From: Demequina sp.
Lineage (GTDB): Bacteria > Actinomycetota > Actinomycetes > Actinomycetales > Demequinaceae
DNA: 50,932 bases
Direction: 5' to 3'
Assembly: GCF_016278775.1 (NCBI RefSeq)
Contig: NZ_JADQBF010000083.1
Coordinates: 1-50,932 of the forward strand
In this document: positions 9,422 to 17,310 of the stretch, one piece after another
How positions within the stretch are numbered: the first letter of the stretch is position 1
How the letters are laid out: every line of letters begins with the position of its first letter
The notes under the pieces: model-generated
The model's database searches: none
Seen by the model: the letters and a program-made list of their open reading frames with translations, nothing else
Told to the model about the DNA's origin: nothing
Made by a program: the position numbers and the translations under genes

Positions 9422-11236
9422 CTACTCCTTGTCCTGGGTGCCTGCGGCGGCGCGGGCCTGTGCGGCCTTGCGCTCTGCCAGCGTCGGCGCCGATGATTCT
9501 GCCCCTGCCACGCGGCCGCGCCCCTTGTACATCGTGTCCCTGCCGAGTTGCCTGGGATCGAGGCCGGAGAGTCGGTGACCCTCGCCGAAGAACTTGGTGC
9601 GTGCCAACAACGCAAGCACGGGGTGCGTGAACAGGATGACGACGATGAGGTCGACAATGGTGATCAGGCCCAGGGTGAAGGCGAACCCTCGCACGCCTCC
9701 GACCGCCAGCATGTAGAGCACCAAGGCGGCGAGGAAGGAGATGGCGTCAGACGCGAGGATGGTGCGCCTGGCGCGTTTCCACGCATGCTCCACGGCGCTC
9801 GCGAGGGAGCGCCCCTCCCTCAGCTCGTCCTTGACTCTCTCGAAGTAGACGATGAACGAGTCCACGGTGATACCGATGGCCACGATCAGACCGGCCACGC
9901 CAGCGAGCGACAGTCGATAGCCAAGTCCCCACGACAGAAGCGTGATGATCGCGTACGTCATGCCGCCTGCGACGAGCAGTGAGCCGACGGTGACCATGCC
10001 GAGCGCGCGATATTGGAACATCGTGTAGATGACTACGAGGATGAGGCCAATCGCGCCGGCCAGCATGCCGTTGCGCAGTTCCTCTGCACCCTTGGTGGCC
10101 GAGATGACCTGCTCCGACTGCACCTCGAGCGTCAGCGGCAACGCGCCGAACTTGAGTTGGTTCGCCAGTTGCTGAGCCTCGTCGAGAGTGAAGGTGCCGG
10201 TGATGGAGGCCTGCCCTCCTGTGATGGATTGCTCGACGGAGGGGGCCGAAATCACCACGCCGTCAAGCAGAATGCCGAACTGATCCCGTGGGGACGGCAA
10301 CTCAGCGATCCGCCCCGTGGTGTCGGCGAACACAGAGCCGCCACCACCGGTGAAGGACAGCCTCACTTCGTACTTGCCGGGAAGGACCGTTCCGAGTCGG
10401 TTGAGCTCTGGGCCCGCTGACGCGGTGTCGATGTCCTCGCCGGTGAGCTCCACGGGGCCCAAGATGTACTTGAAGGTCCCGGAGGCGTTGCACGTGGCGA
10501 AACCTGCGTCGGGGTCTCCCAAATCCCCACCGGTACCGGTCAGGTTTGCGGGATCGAAGCAGTCGAGCGCGTAGTACTCGGCCAGGAGGTCTTCCGTGAT
10601 CCACGTCATGTCGGAGGGGTCCGTCGGCTCCGTCGCCACTGGCGCTTCGGCGGGCTCGGGGCTCGGGGTGGCGGACGTTGTCTCGCTCAAGCCGGTCTTC
10701 ACGTTCGCGACCTCGCTCGCGGGGGCGGCCTCACCTGCGGCGTCCGCTGACGGGCTGGGTGTGGGATCTGAACCGGTCGCCTCGTCTGGAGTGGGACTCG
10801 TTGTCGGCTCGACGGTCTCCGTGCCGGGGTCGAGCGACACCGGGGCCGGGTCGCCCTCCATTAGCACCGGGCGGAATTGCAACTGTGCGGTGCGGCGCAC
10901 CAGGTCGAGCGTCGCCTCATCGGGCTTTCCGGGGAGGGCCACCACGATGTTGCGGTCCCCCTGAGTCGAGATCTCGGCCTCTGCCACGCCAGTGGCGTCC
11001 ACACGCTTGCGGATGATCTCCACGGCCTGGTTGATATCGGACTCGTCGATCTGGGAGCCGTCCGTCGTGTCCGCTTGCAGGATGATTTGCTGACCACCAG
11101 CGAGGTCGAGCCCGAGCCCTGGAGTGGGTCCCGTCTTGTCGGTGAAAACACCCACGCCCAACAGACCGAACAGGATCACCAACAGTGAAGCCAGCCACAT
11201 GAGTGATTTGCGGGCGCCTGAGACAGCTGATGACAC
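9422..11236 (-). CDS. secD: Protein translocase subunit SecD
   Basis: 604 aa partner of SecF. N-terminal membrane helix (about 11-30), then PGLGLDLAGGQQIILQ, a large periplasmic region, and a C-terminal block of about five helices (about 400-545) containing GIGITVDSFIVYFERVKDE with its conserved Asp. Between the two halves of the P1 domain is an unusual Pro/Thr/Ala/Glu-rich low-complexity insert (about 129-209). GTG start at 11236 with AGGAA upstream. In many genomes yajC lies between ruvB and secD; here only 117 bases separate them and no yajC is present. Confidence 0.95.
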   Translation of the reverse strand: MSSAVSGARKSLMWLASLLVILFGLLGVGVFTDKTGPTPGLGLDLAGGQQIILQADTTDGSQIDESDINQAVEIIRKRVDATGVAEAEISTQGDRNIVVALPGKPDEATLDLVRRTAQLQFRPVLMEGDPAPVSLDPGTETVEPTTSPTPDEATGSDPTPSPSADAAGEAAPASEVANVKTGLSETTSATPSPEPAEAPVATEPTDPSDMTWITEDLLAEYYALDCFDPANLTGTGGDLGDPDAGFATCNASGTFKYILGPVELTGEDIDTASAGPELNRLGTVLPGKYEVRLSFTGGGGSVFADTTGRIAELPSPRDQFGILLDGVVISAPSVEQSITGGQASITGTFTLDEAQQLANQLKFGALPLTLEVQSEQVISATKGAEELRNGMLAGAIGLILVVIYTMFQYRALGMVTVGSLLVAGGMTYAIITLLSWGLGYRLSLAGVAGLIVAIGITVDSFIVYFERVKDELREGRSLASAVEHAWKRARRTILASDAISFLAALVLYMLAVGGVRGFAFTLGLITIVDLIVVILFTHPVLALLARTKFFGEGHRLSGLDPRQLGRDTMYKGRGRVAGAESSAPTLAERKAAQARAAAGTQDKE

Positions 11237-11294
11237 GCGATTCCTACGCTTTCCTAATGGATGTGGCTACCGAACCGTGCGGGCGGCCCACGCG

Positions 11295-11324
11295 ATTCTA
11301 GGCGAGTTGGTGGGGCGCCGTCGA
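11295..11324 (-). promoter_or_regulatory. Likely sigma-70-type promoter of secDF-rel
   Basis: On the minus strand TAGAAT (complement of 11295-11300) matches the -10 consensus at five of six positions. TCGACG (complement of 11319-11324) lies 18 bases upstream as a weaker -35. Transcription would start near 11288 and give a leader of about 50 bases before the secD GTG. This would let secD-secF-rel be expressed independently of ruvCAB. Confidence 0.5.
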
Positions 11325-11353
11325 ATACGAGACACCGCCCGGCACCGTCAGGA

Positions 11354-12457
11354 CTAGTCGAAAAGCCTGCTGCCACCCTCGTCACGGGACGTCTGTCCCC
11401 CGCCTTGGCCGCCGTGCAGCACCACCCCGTCGGGCGGCGTCAGGCCCAAGTGGGCCCATGCGTCGGCTGTCGCCGCGCGCCCGCGGGGGGTGCGCGCCAT
11501 CAGACCCTCACGCACCAAGAAGGGCTCCGCGACCTCCTCGACCGTTTGGGACTCCTCACCCACAGAGACTGCCAAAGTGGAGAGGCCCACGGGCCCGCCC
11601 CCAAAACGGGTACACAGGGCACGCAGCACCGCACGGTCGAGGCGGTCTAGTCCACGCTCGTCCACCTCGTACACCTCAAGCGCGGCGCTCGCCGCACCCA
11701 TGTCGCCGGAGCCATTTCCGTGCACTTGAGCCCAGTCACGGACCCGCCTGAGCAGACGATTGGCGATGCGCGGTGTGCCGCGCGACCGCGAAGCGATCTC
11801 GGCCGCGGCGTCGGCCGCCAAGGTGAAGTCCAGCAAGTGCGCGGAGCGGGTGACGATGCTCGTCAGGTCGCTCGGTTCGTAGAAGTCCAGGTGTGCCGTG
11901 AAGCCGAAGCGGTCCCTCAGTGGCGCGGGCAGCAGTCCCGCCCGCGTGGTCGCGCCCACCACGGTGAACGGCGGCAGGGTGAGCGGAATCGACGTGGCGC
12001 CCGGTCCCTTGCCTACCACCACGTCAACGCGAAAGTCCTCCATGGCCAGGTACAGCATCTCTTCGACGGGGCGCGCCAGGCGGTGGATCTCGTCGACGAA
12101 CAGCACGTCTCCGTCCTCGAGCGAACTCAGGATCGCCGCCAGATCCCCTGCGTGCTGAATGGCCGGGCCCGATGTGATCCGCAGCGACGCGCCCAACTCC
12201 CCCGCCACGATCATGGCCAGGGTGGTCTTGCCCAGGCCCGGGGGCCCTGACAACAGGATGTGTTCCGAACTGCCCTCTCGCTGTGTCGCCGCGCGCAGAA
12301 CGAGGGCGAGTTGTTCGCGCACCACTCGTTGGCCCACGAACTCCTCGAGGCTTCGCGGCCGCAGCGCCGCCTCTGCCGAGCGCTCAACCGCGTCTGCATC
12401 AACGCTCGTGACCGCGGCGACGTCGCCCATCAAGGGCTCAGGGGATTCCTCAACCAC
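11354..12457 (-). CDS. ruvB: Holliday junction branch migration ATPase RuvB
   Basis: 367 aa AAA+ motor that drives branch migration with RuvA. Walker A is G71-PPGLGKT, Walker B is VDEIH with D122/E123, sensor 1 is GATTRAG, and the arginine-finger region is [10 protein letters not shown]. The C-terminal winged helix (about 280-345) is present, followed by a Gly-rich tail. The start is GTG and the gene overlaps the ruvA stop by 8 bases. Confidence 0.97.
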   Translation of the reverse strand: MVEESPEPLMGDVAAVTSVDADAVERSAEAALRPRSLEEFVGQRVVREQLALVLRAATQREGSSEHILLSGPPGLGKTTLAMIVAGELGASLRITSGPAIQHAGDLAAILSSLEDGDVLFVDEIHRLARPVEEMLYLAMEDFRVDVVVGKGPGATSIPLTLPPFTVVGATTRAGLLPAPLRDRFGFTAHLDFYEPSDLTSIVTRSAHLLDFTLAADAAAEIASRSRGTPRIANRLLRRVRDWAQVHGNGSGDMGAASAALEVYEVDERGLDRLDRAVLRALCTRFGGGPVGLSTLAVSVGEESQTVEEVAEPFLVREGLMARTPRGRAATADAWAHLGLTPPDGVVLHGGQGGGQTSRDEGGSRLFD

Positions 12458-13043
12458 GCGAGCCTCCCAGGGATTGCAGGGCCGCCCTCAACGTCGTGGC
12501 AACGTCGTCTTGGGTGATCGGCTCGGGAGCGACCTTCTCCACCGCAGCCGCGGCCGCCCTGGCCTGCCACCCCAACGCCACGAGGGCATCGGCGACCTGC
12601 TCGCGCTCGTCAGCGACGGCGGGGTGCACCACGGCGTCTTCAGGAAGGCTCAGCCTTCCGCCGAGCTCAAGCATGAGCCGCGCCGCGACCTTGGCGCCGA
12701 CTCCTGGGACCTTCTGCAGCGCCTTGACATCGCCAGCGGCGATCACCGCCACGAGCGTGTGCGGCGCGTGCACGGCCAGTAGCGCCAGCGCGAGCCGCGG
12801 CCCCACACCCTGCACCGATTGAAGCGTCTCGAACATGTCGCGCTCGTGAACGTGTTCAAAGCCGAACAGCGTCAACGAATCCTCTCGCACCACCAAGTGA
12901 GTGGCCAGGCTCGCTTCTTGCCGCACATGGAAAGTCGCGAGCGTCGCGGGCGTGGCGAGGATGCGGTACCCCACACCGCCCACATCGAGCACGAGCGCGC
13001 TCGCACCCACATGAGTGACGGTTCCCGTTAGTTGCGCAATCAC
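12450..13043 (-). CDS. ruvA: Holliday junction DNA-binding protein RuvA
   Basis: 197 aa tetrameric Holliday-junction binder. It has the N-terminal OB fold ([20 protein letters not shown]), the two helix-hairpin-helix segments ([16 protein letters not shown] and [19 protein letters not shown]), and the C-terminal RuvB-binding domain III (about 150-197). GTG start at 13043 with AAGGA upstream. An SOS box lies just upstream, between ruvC and this gene. Confidence 0.96.
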   Translation of the reverse strand: MIAQLTGTVTHVGASALVLDVGGVGYRILATPATLATFHVRQEASLATHLVVREDSLTLFGFEHVHERDMFETLQSVQGVGPRLALALLAVHAPHTLVAVIAAGDVKALQKVPGVGAKVAARLMLELGGRLSLPEDAVVHPAVADEREQVADALVALGWQARAAAAAVEKVAPEPITQDDVATTLRAALQSLGGSRG

Positions 13044-13053
13044 ACCGAGTCCT

Positions 13054-13069
13054 TCGAACGCTTGTACGA
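13054..13069. promoter_or_regulatory. Probable LexA-binding SOS box upstream of ruvA
   Basis: TCGAAC-GCTT-GTACGA at 13054-13069 matches the actinobacterial/Gram-positive SOS box TCGAAC-N4-GTTCGA with one mismatch. It sits 11 bases before the ruvA GTG, in the 49-base gap between ruvC and ruvA. The position is consistent with damage-inducible control of ruvAB. LexA binding is inferred, not shown. Confidence 0.65.
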
Positions 13070-13092
13070 ACAGAGTAGGTGCGCCGCCACGC

Positions 13093-13647
13093 TCAGCCGC
13101 GCCGACGCGCCGCCTTCTCAGCCTCCGCCCACGCCCGTTGAGCGGTCGTCTTCGCAGTGCCCGCTCCCCCGGTTGCGCTGTACCTCAACGCGTGGGTCAG
13201 GGCAATCGCGAGGGAGTCGGCGGCGTCGGCCGGGGTCGGCACCGCGTCGAGACCCAGCAGCTTGACGACCATGAACCCCACCTGGGCTTTGTCCGCCCGG
13301 CCGGAGCCCGATACAGCAGCCTTCACCTCAGACGGCGTGTAGAGCGCCACGGGAATGCCCCGGCGGCGCGCGGCCACCATCACGAGCCCGGAGACCTGCG
13401 CGGTGCCCATAACGGTGCGGACATTGTGCTGGGCGAAGACGCGCTCCACGGCCACCGCGTCCGGACGATGCTTCTCCAGCGCGGCCTCGATGGCGTCAGC
13501 GATGACGACGAGGCGGTCGGCTGGCTCGGCGTCGGCAGATGACGTGACCACGCCCACGTCCACCAGGCTGACGGATCGCCCCGGCCCCGTCTCGACGACG
13601 CCGAGGCCGCACCTCGTGAGACCAGGGTCGACGCCGAGGACGCGCAC
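13093..13647 (-). CDS. ruvC: Holliday junction resolvase RuvC
   Basis: 184 aa endonuclease that cuts the RuvAB-bound junction. The four catalytic acids are present at the expected spacing: D7 (GVDPGLTRCG), E68 (VAVERVF), and D141/D144 (PADAADSLAIALTHA). The start is GTG, 3 bases after the yebC stop region. The C-terminus after about 157 is an Ala/Arg-rich extension not needed for catalysis. Confidence 0.97.
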   Translation of the reverse strand: MRVLGVDPGLTRCGLGVVETGPGRSVSLVDVGVVTSSADAEPADRLVVIADAIEAALEKHRPDAVAVERVFAQHNVRTVMGTAQVSGLVMVAARRRGIPVALYTPSEVKAAVSGSGRADKAQVGFMVVKLLGLDAVPTPADAADSLAIALTHALRYSATGGAGTAKTTAQRAWAEAEKAARRRG

Positions 13648-13650
13648 GCG

Positions 13651-14406
13651 CTACTCGGAAGCCTCTGCGAGAACCTCGTCAGGCGCGTCGAAGTTGGCGA
13701 AGACGTTCTGGACGTCGTCGCTGTCCTCGAGCGCGTCGATAAGGCGCAGCATCTTGCGGGTGGTGTCCACGTCCGTCTCGACCTTCATGGACGGCATCCA
13801 CGTCACCTCGGCCTGCTCGTAGTCGATGTTCGCGGCCTGCACCGCCGTGCGCACCGCGACCACATCGGTCGCCTCCGACACGAGTTCAAAGGCCTCGCCA
13901 AGATCGTTGATCTCTTCCACACCGGCCTCGAGCGCGGCCTCCATAAGGTCGTCTTCCGTGGCCCCTGCGTCCTTGGTCACGATCACCTGGCCCTTGCGGG
14001 AGAACAGGTAGGACACTGAGCCAGGGTCCGCGAGAGTGCCGTTGTTGCGCGTGAGCGCCGTGCGCACCTCCATGGCCGCGCGGTTGCGGTTGTCCGTGAG
14101 GCACTCGATCAGCATGGCCACGCCGCCGGGGCCGTAGCCCTCGTACATGATGGTCTCGTACTCGGCCGCTCCGGCCTCAAGTCCGGAGCCTCGCTTGACG
14201 GCGCGATCGATGTTGTCGTTGGGCACGGACGACTTCTTGGCCTTCTGAACGGCGTCGTAGAGTGTCGGGTTGCCAGCCAGGTCTCCTCCGCCCACGCGGG
14301 CGGCGACCTCGATGTTCTTGATCAGCTTGGCAAAGAGCTTGCTGCGCTTCGCGTCAACGACCGCCTTCTTGTGCTTGGTGGTAGCCCACTTAGAGTGACC
14401 GGACAC
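13651..14406 (-). CDS. yebC: YebC/TACO1 family protein
   Basis: 251 aa. The N-terminus [20 protein letters not shown], the central [13 protein letters not shown] and the [12 protein letters not shown] segment are diagnostic of the YebC family. These proteins have been described both as transcription regulators and as translation factors relieving ribosome stalling. GTG start with AAGGAGCAAC upstream. The order yebC-ruvC-ruvA-ruvB is a standard actinobacterial cluster. Confidence 0.95.
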   Translation of the reverse strand: MSGHSKWATTKHKKAVVDAKRSKLFAKLIKNIEVAARVGGGDLAGNPTLYDAVQKAKKSSVPNDNIDRAVKRGSGLEAGAAEYETIMYEGYGPGGVAMLIECLTDNRNRAAMEVRTALTRNNGTLADPGSVSYLFSRKGQVIVTKDAGATEDDLMEAALEAGVEEINDLGEAFELVSEATDVVAVRTAVQAANIDYEQAEVTWMPSMKVETDVDTTRKMLRLIDALEDSDDVQNVFANFDAPDEVLAEASE

Positions 14407-14468
14407 GTTGCTCCTTGACGTCGGGAATCGCCGTACAGTCTAGGCCAGCCGCGGCGTCTGGCTCTCTC

Positions 14469-14843
14469 TCAGTCAAGCGCGCCCACCACGGCGAGTGCGA
14501 TCGCCCCGATCAGCGCGGCCCACAGAAAGCTCGAGAGGGTGCCCACAATGAATCGCTCGGCGGCTCTGCTGGCCGCGTCGCCCGTGCCCCCGCGTAGCTC
14601 CGGATAGCGCCCCAGGCCCTTGACTGCGATCACCACCGCGATCGCCTCAGGATGACCGGCAAGAATGCCGCCCGTGATGGCCAGTCGCTCAAGAACGCCA
14701 ATCCACATGCCGCCGCGCAACAGTCCTGGGGCCTCGACATCTGGTCCGACGCGGCCCAGGAAGGCCCCGACGACCCACGCCCCCGCTGCCGCCGACACGC
14801 TCAGCGCGACGACTGACACTGCGATCCACACCGCTACGCTCAT
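14469..14843 (-). CDS. Small membrane protein resembling the C-terminal half of DUF3307
   Basis: 124 aa with three predicted membrane segments (about 3-30, 45-75, 97-123). The stretch GMWIGVLERLAITGGILAGH, followed by VVIAVKGLGRYPEL and AERFIVGTLSSFLWA, resembles what I recall of the C-terminal part of DUF3307 membrane proteins (IG.LERLL..., AaKsi.RF, aEy.IGTL.S). Those proteins are frequently encoded beside SatD. The N-terminal half of DUF3307 is absent. The start overlaps the SatD-like stop by 4 bases, so the two form a coupled pair. Function unknown. Confidence 0.65.
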   Translation of the reverse strand: MSVAVWIAVSVVALSVSAAAGAWVVGAFLGRVGPDVEAPGLLRGGMWIGVLERLAITGGILAGHPEAIAVVIAVKGLGRYPELRGGTGDAASRAAERFIVGTLSSFLWAALIGAIALAVVGALD

Positions 14844-15460
14844 GCGTTCCCTGCCCCCTCGTCGACCTCGTGGAGTAGCGCGATCGCCACCGGACGCGCC
14901 CTGCGTTCCTCGTCCAGCATGGCAGACGCGATGCGTTGACTCACCGCTTGGGTGGAGATTCCGAGCGTCGCCGCGATGTCGCGCTGGGTCACGCCTGGCT
15001 CAAGCAGGTCGTGTACTTCCCAACCAGCAGCTGAGCGCCTGCGGACCACCGAAGCGAGCAACTGAAGCAGTGCCGTGGCGGACTCCTCGTGGCCCTCGTG
15101 CCCTCCCGCGACCACCAGCGGGACGGGTTCTCCCCTGCCCCGCGCGCGCTCGACGGCTCGCCGCGCGTTGATGAACGCGGGCCCGGAACTCGCGCGGGCC
15201 GTGGTACGCAAGGGTTCGTTCACCGGTCCAGCGCCGATGCCGACTGCCCAGGATGCGCGCCGCATCAGTATCAACGACAGGTCGACTGCAGCCTCGGCCG
15301 TACCCAGCACCGCCTGGACCTCGTCCCCTACCGTGCGCTCGGGCGGGAGAAGCACATGGTCTGACCACGCCGCCGCCCATGGCTCGAGGGTGGCGAGAAG
15401 CGCGTCCACGCGGTCGCCGTGCTGTGTGGAGCGTCGCTGGTCTGCCGTGATGACGAACAT
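14840..15460 (-). CDS. SatD-family protein with C-terminal helix-turn-helix
   Basis: 206 aa. The N-terminal domain starts MFVITADQRRST and contains the GDEVQAVL signature (residues 45-52) typical of the SatD family, named for an acid-tolerance locus of Streptococcus mutans. A helix-turn-helix lies at about 155-181 (GVTQRDIAATLGISTQAVSQ), so it probably binds DNA. It is the first gene of a two-gene unit with the membrane protein downstream. The ATG sits 6 bases after a -10 element, which suggests a leaderless mRNA. Two palindromes overlap and precede that promoter and may be its own operators. Confidence 0.7.
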   Translation of the reverse strand: MFVITADQRRSTQHGDRVDALLATLEPWAAAWSDHVLLPPERTVGDEVQAVLGTAEAAVDLSLILMRRASWAVGIGAGPVNEPLRTTARASSGPAFINARRAVERARGRGEPVPLVVAGGHEGHEESATALLQLLASVVRRRSAAGWEVHDLLEPGVTQRDIAATLGISTQAVSQRIASAMLDEERRARPVAIALLHEVDEGAGNA

Positions 15461-15466
15461 AAATCA

Positions 15467-15495
15467 ATGCTAGACCCTTGATACGCATACATCAA
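15467..15495 (-). promoter_or_regulatory. Promoter of the satD-like gene, apparently leaderless
   Basis: On the minus strand TTGATG (complement of 15490-15495) and TAGCAT (complement of 15467-15472) are spaced by exactly 17 bases, each matching the sigma-70 consensus at four of six positions. The -10 ends 6 bases before the ATG at 15460, so transcription should begin at or next to the start codon. There is no ribosome-binding site, which fits a leaderless transcript. Confidence 0.55.
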
Positions 15496-15496
15496 G
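15477..15496. promoter_or_regulatory. Palindromic operator, copy A
   Basis: A perfect CTTGAT-N8-ATCAAG inverted repeat that covers the -35 and spacer of the satD-like promoter. A protein bound here would block RNA polymerase. The preceding GACC is shared with copy B. Confidence 0.6.
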
Positions 15497-15503
15497 CCTG
15501 GAC

Positions 15504-15525
15504 CCTTGATGTCGCCATATCAAGG
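15504..15525. promoter_or_regulatory. Palindromic operator, copy B
   Basis: A perfect CCTTGAT-N8-ATCAAGG inverted repeat with the same half-sites and the same 8-base spacer as copy A. The corresponding positions of the two copies are 28 bases apart, somewhat under three helical turns. The spacer bases differ, so it is the half-sites that are conserved. Confidence 0.6.
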
Positions 15526-15537
15526 TGAGGGGCTTGT

Positions 15538-16179
15538 TCAATCAGGAACGCCGGAGGTTGCCCCGCCGTCTTGTTCCGCTGGCAGCCGGACGCCCGACGC
15601 ACGCAACTCGAGCTCCGCGAGTTTGCGGATGATCGCGGGGTCGCCAGCGCGCCACTTGCCCGCTACGTCGGCATCGATACGGGCGAGCGCGCCAAGCTTC
15701 TGGTTGGCGATCGCGCGCAGCGCCAGCAGCTCGGTGCCCGCGACCTGCAGCGCCATGTTCCTGGCAGTGGAGGACCTTCTGACGAACCGCAGTCGCGGCA
15801 CCAGCCAGAACACCAGGATGGTCACCACAGGCAGCACCGCGAGCCCGAATCCCAGGCCGAGCGCAAGCTGGTGAACTGCCTCCTGCTGGGACACTCCCGC
15901 CGACTCGAGTTCCGCGCCAGCCGCAGAGGCAGCGTCGAATGGTTCCCGGATGCCGCCGCCGATGAACGGCACCCCGCCCAGGGTCTCTCCGATGTCCGAC
16001 ATGGTGCCGCGAATGCCCGCCCCAGCGGTCTGCATCTTCTCGCCATACACACGCAGCTCGGACACGAGCCGGTAGAGCTCGACGCCGAGCCACACCCACA
16101 GCATGATGCTGATCAGCGCGAGCGCGTCGAAGAGCGCCTGGCGCATGGCCCGACCGGGGTAGTCAGAGTAGATCTTCAT
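15538..16179 (-). CDS. Two-helix membrane protein of unknown function
   Basis: 213 aa starting MKIYSDYPGRAMRQALFDAL. Two strong membrane helices are at about 15-40 (ALALISIMLWVWLGVELYRL) and 125-148 (LGFGLAVLPVVTILVFWLV), separated by an extracytoplasmic Gly-rich loop with IGETLGGVPFIGGGIREPF. The C-terminal 65 residues are soluble. I do not recognise a named family. The frame continues upstream to 16254, but the ATG at 16179 fits the conserved-looking start better. It sits between pdxT and the satD-like gene on the same strand. Confidence 0.6.
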   Translation of the reverse strand: MKIYSDYPGRAMRQALFDALALISIMLWVWLGVELYRLVSELRVYGEKMQTAGAGIRGTMSDIGETLGGVPFIGGGIREPFDAASAAGAELESAGVSQQEAVHQLALGLGFGLAVLPVVTILVFWLVPRLRFVRRSSTARNMALQVAGTELLALRAIANQKLGALARIDADVAGKWRAGDPAIIRKLAELELRASGVRLPAEQDGGATSGVPD

Positions 16180-16213
16180 GGCCCCATCATCACGCACCAG
16201 GGCGCGGTTGCGC

Positions 16214-16795
16214 CTAGCGGGCGAGGTCGATGAGGAGGGCATGCACCCTGTCATCGTCAGAGATCTCCGAGTGAAAACTCGTGGCGATCGCGTTGCCTTG
16301 ACGCACCGCTACGACGGCGCCCCCGTGCGCCTCGTCGATCGCAAGCACCTCGACGCCCTCGGCCCACGACTCGACCCACGGCGCGCGAATGAACGTGGCA
16401 TGCATCGACGAACCGTCCGGCATCCACGTTAACTCCACCTCTGAGGAGTCGACCTGCCTCCCAAAGGCATTGCGCCTCACCGTCATGTCGATCGCGCCAA
16501 GAGTGCGCTGCCCTTCGATCCCGCCGATGATGTCCGTGGCGAGCATGATCATTCCCGCGCACGTGCCGAGCACTGGCAGCCCGCCTGCAATGCGTTGCTG
16601 CAAGGGCTCGAAGAGGTCGAACGCGCGCAGCAACTTGTCGATGGTCGACGACTCTCCGCCGGGGATGATGATGCCGTCGACCGAGTCCAATTCGGCCGCG
16701 CGCCTGACCCTCACGGACTCCACGCCCAGTCGCTCCAGGGCCGCCTCGTGCTCGCGCACGTCACCTTGCAGCGCCAGCACTCCGATGCGCGTCAT
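16214..16795 (-). CDS. pdxT: PLP synthase glutaminase subunit PdxT
   Basis: 193 aa class I glutamine amidotransferase that supplies ammonia to PdxS for pyridoxal 5'-phosphate synthesis. Nucleophile C79 is in GTCAGMI, and the catalytic H175/E177 are in SFHSEIS; the GGESSTIDKLL motif that contacts PdxS is at 46-56. I chose the ATG at 16795 because [13 protein letters not shown] is the canonical N-terminus. It overlaps the NUDIX stop as ATGA. PdxS is encoded two genes upstream in the same run. Confidence 0.95.
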   Translation of the reverse strand: MTRIGVLALQGDVREHEAALERLGVESVRVRRAAELDSVDGIIIPGGESSTIDKLLRAFDLFEPLQQRIAGGLPVLGTCAGMIMLATDIIGGIEGQRTLGAIDMTVRRNAFGRQVDSSEVELTWMPDGSSMHATFIRAPWVESWAEGVEVLAIDEAHGGAVVAVRQGNAIATSFHSEISDDDRVHALLIDLAR

Positions 16796-17310
16796 TCGTA
16801 CGCCTCCCCCAGGCTGATGAGCGTGCCATCCCAACCAGTGAACACATCCCACGCCTCGCGCAACTGTTCAGGGAACACCTCGATGCTGGAGTGCTTCAGC
16901 TCGTGTTGAGTCAGCCATGCGATCTCGTCGATCGTCTCTTGCTCGTCTGCCGTCCACGAGAACGCCGCAGCCGGGCCGGCGTCGGCGTCCGCAAGGCGCG
17001 CCACAAAGAAGTACTCGTGTTGCACATACGGGCGACTCATGAAGTCGAAGTACGCGGTGCGCTCCCACACGGGGCCGATGAGCTCCTCAGGGGTGACCAC
17101 GTAGCCGGTCTCCTCTGCCAACTCGCGCGCCGCGGCCTCCCGCAGGGTCTCCGACCCCTCCACGCCTCCACCGGGCGTGAACCACCACGACCTGCTGGGG
17201 AGGTGGGGATCATGGCCGCGCAACGCCAACAACTTTCCGTCCTCAGACAGCAAGAGCACGCGGGCGCCCTCCCGCTCGACCTTCCCTGTGCGGGGCGCGC
17301 TACCAGCCAC
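16792..17310 (-). CDS. NUDIX hydrolase
   Basis: About 172 aa. The Nudix box is complete at about 47-70: [23 protein letters not shown], with the metal-binding REL.EE residues. Substrate cannot be told from sequence. The equivalent gene is conserved next to pimA in actinobacteria (Rv2609c in M. tuberculosis, from memory). The GTG at 17310 gives an 11-base overlap with the pdxS stop; an ATG at 17349 would add 13 residues and a 50-base overlap, which I think less likely. Confidence 0.85.
   Translation of the reverse strand: MAGSAPRTGKVEREGARVLLLSEDGKLLALRGHDPHLPSRSWWFTPGGGVEGSETLREAAARELAEETGYVVTPEELIGPVWERTAYFDFMSRPYVQHEYFFVARLADADAGPAAAFSWTADEQETIDEIAWLTQHELKHSSIEVFPEQLREAWDVFTGWDGTLISLGEAYE

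Noticed and set aside
8223-9578. 451-codon plus-strand open frame over secF
   Set aside because: It is antisense to secF, with His/Arg/Gly/Asp-rich composition and no domain; secF is unambiguous.
15477-15525. CTTGAT/ATCAAG repeats as a mini CRISPR array or insertion-sequence ends
   Set aside because: There are only two copies, each itself a palindrome, sitting on a promoter; no spacers, cas genes or transposase are present.
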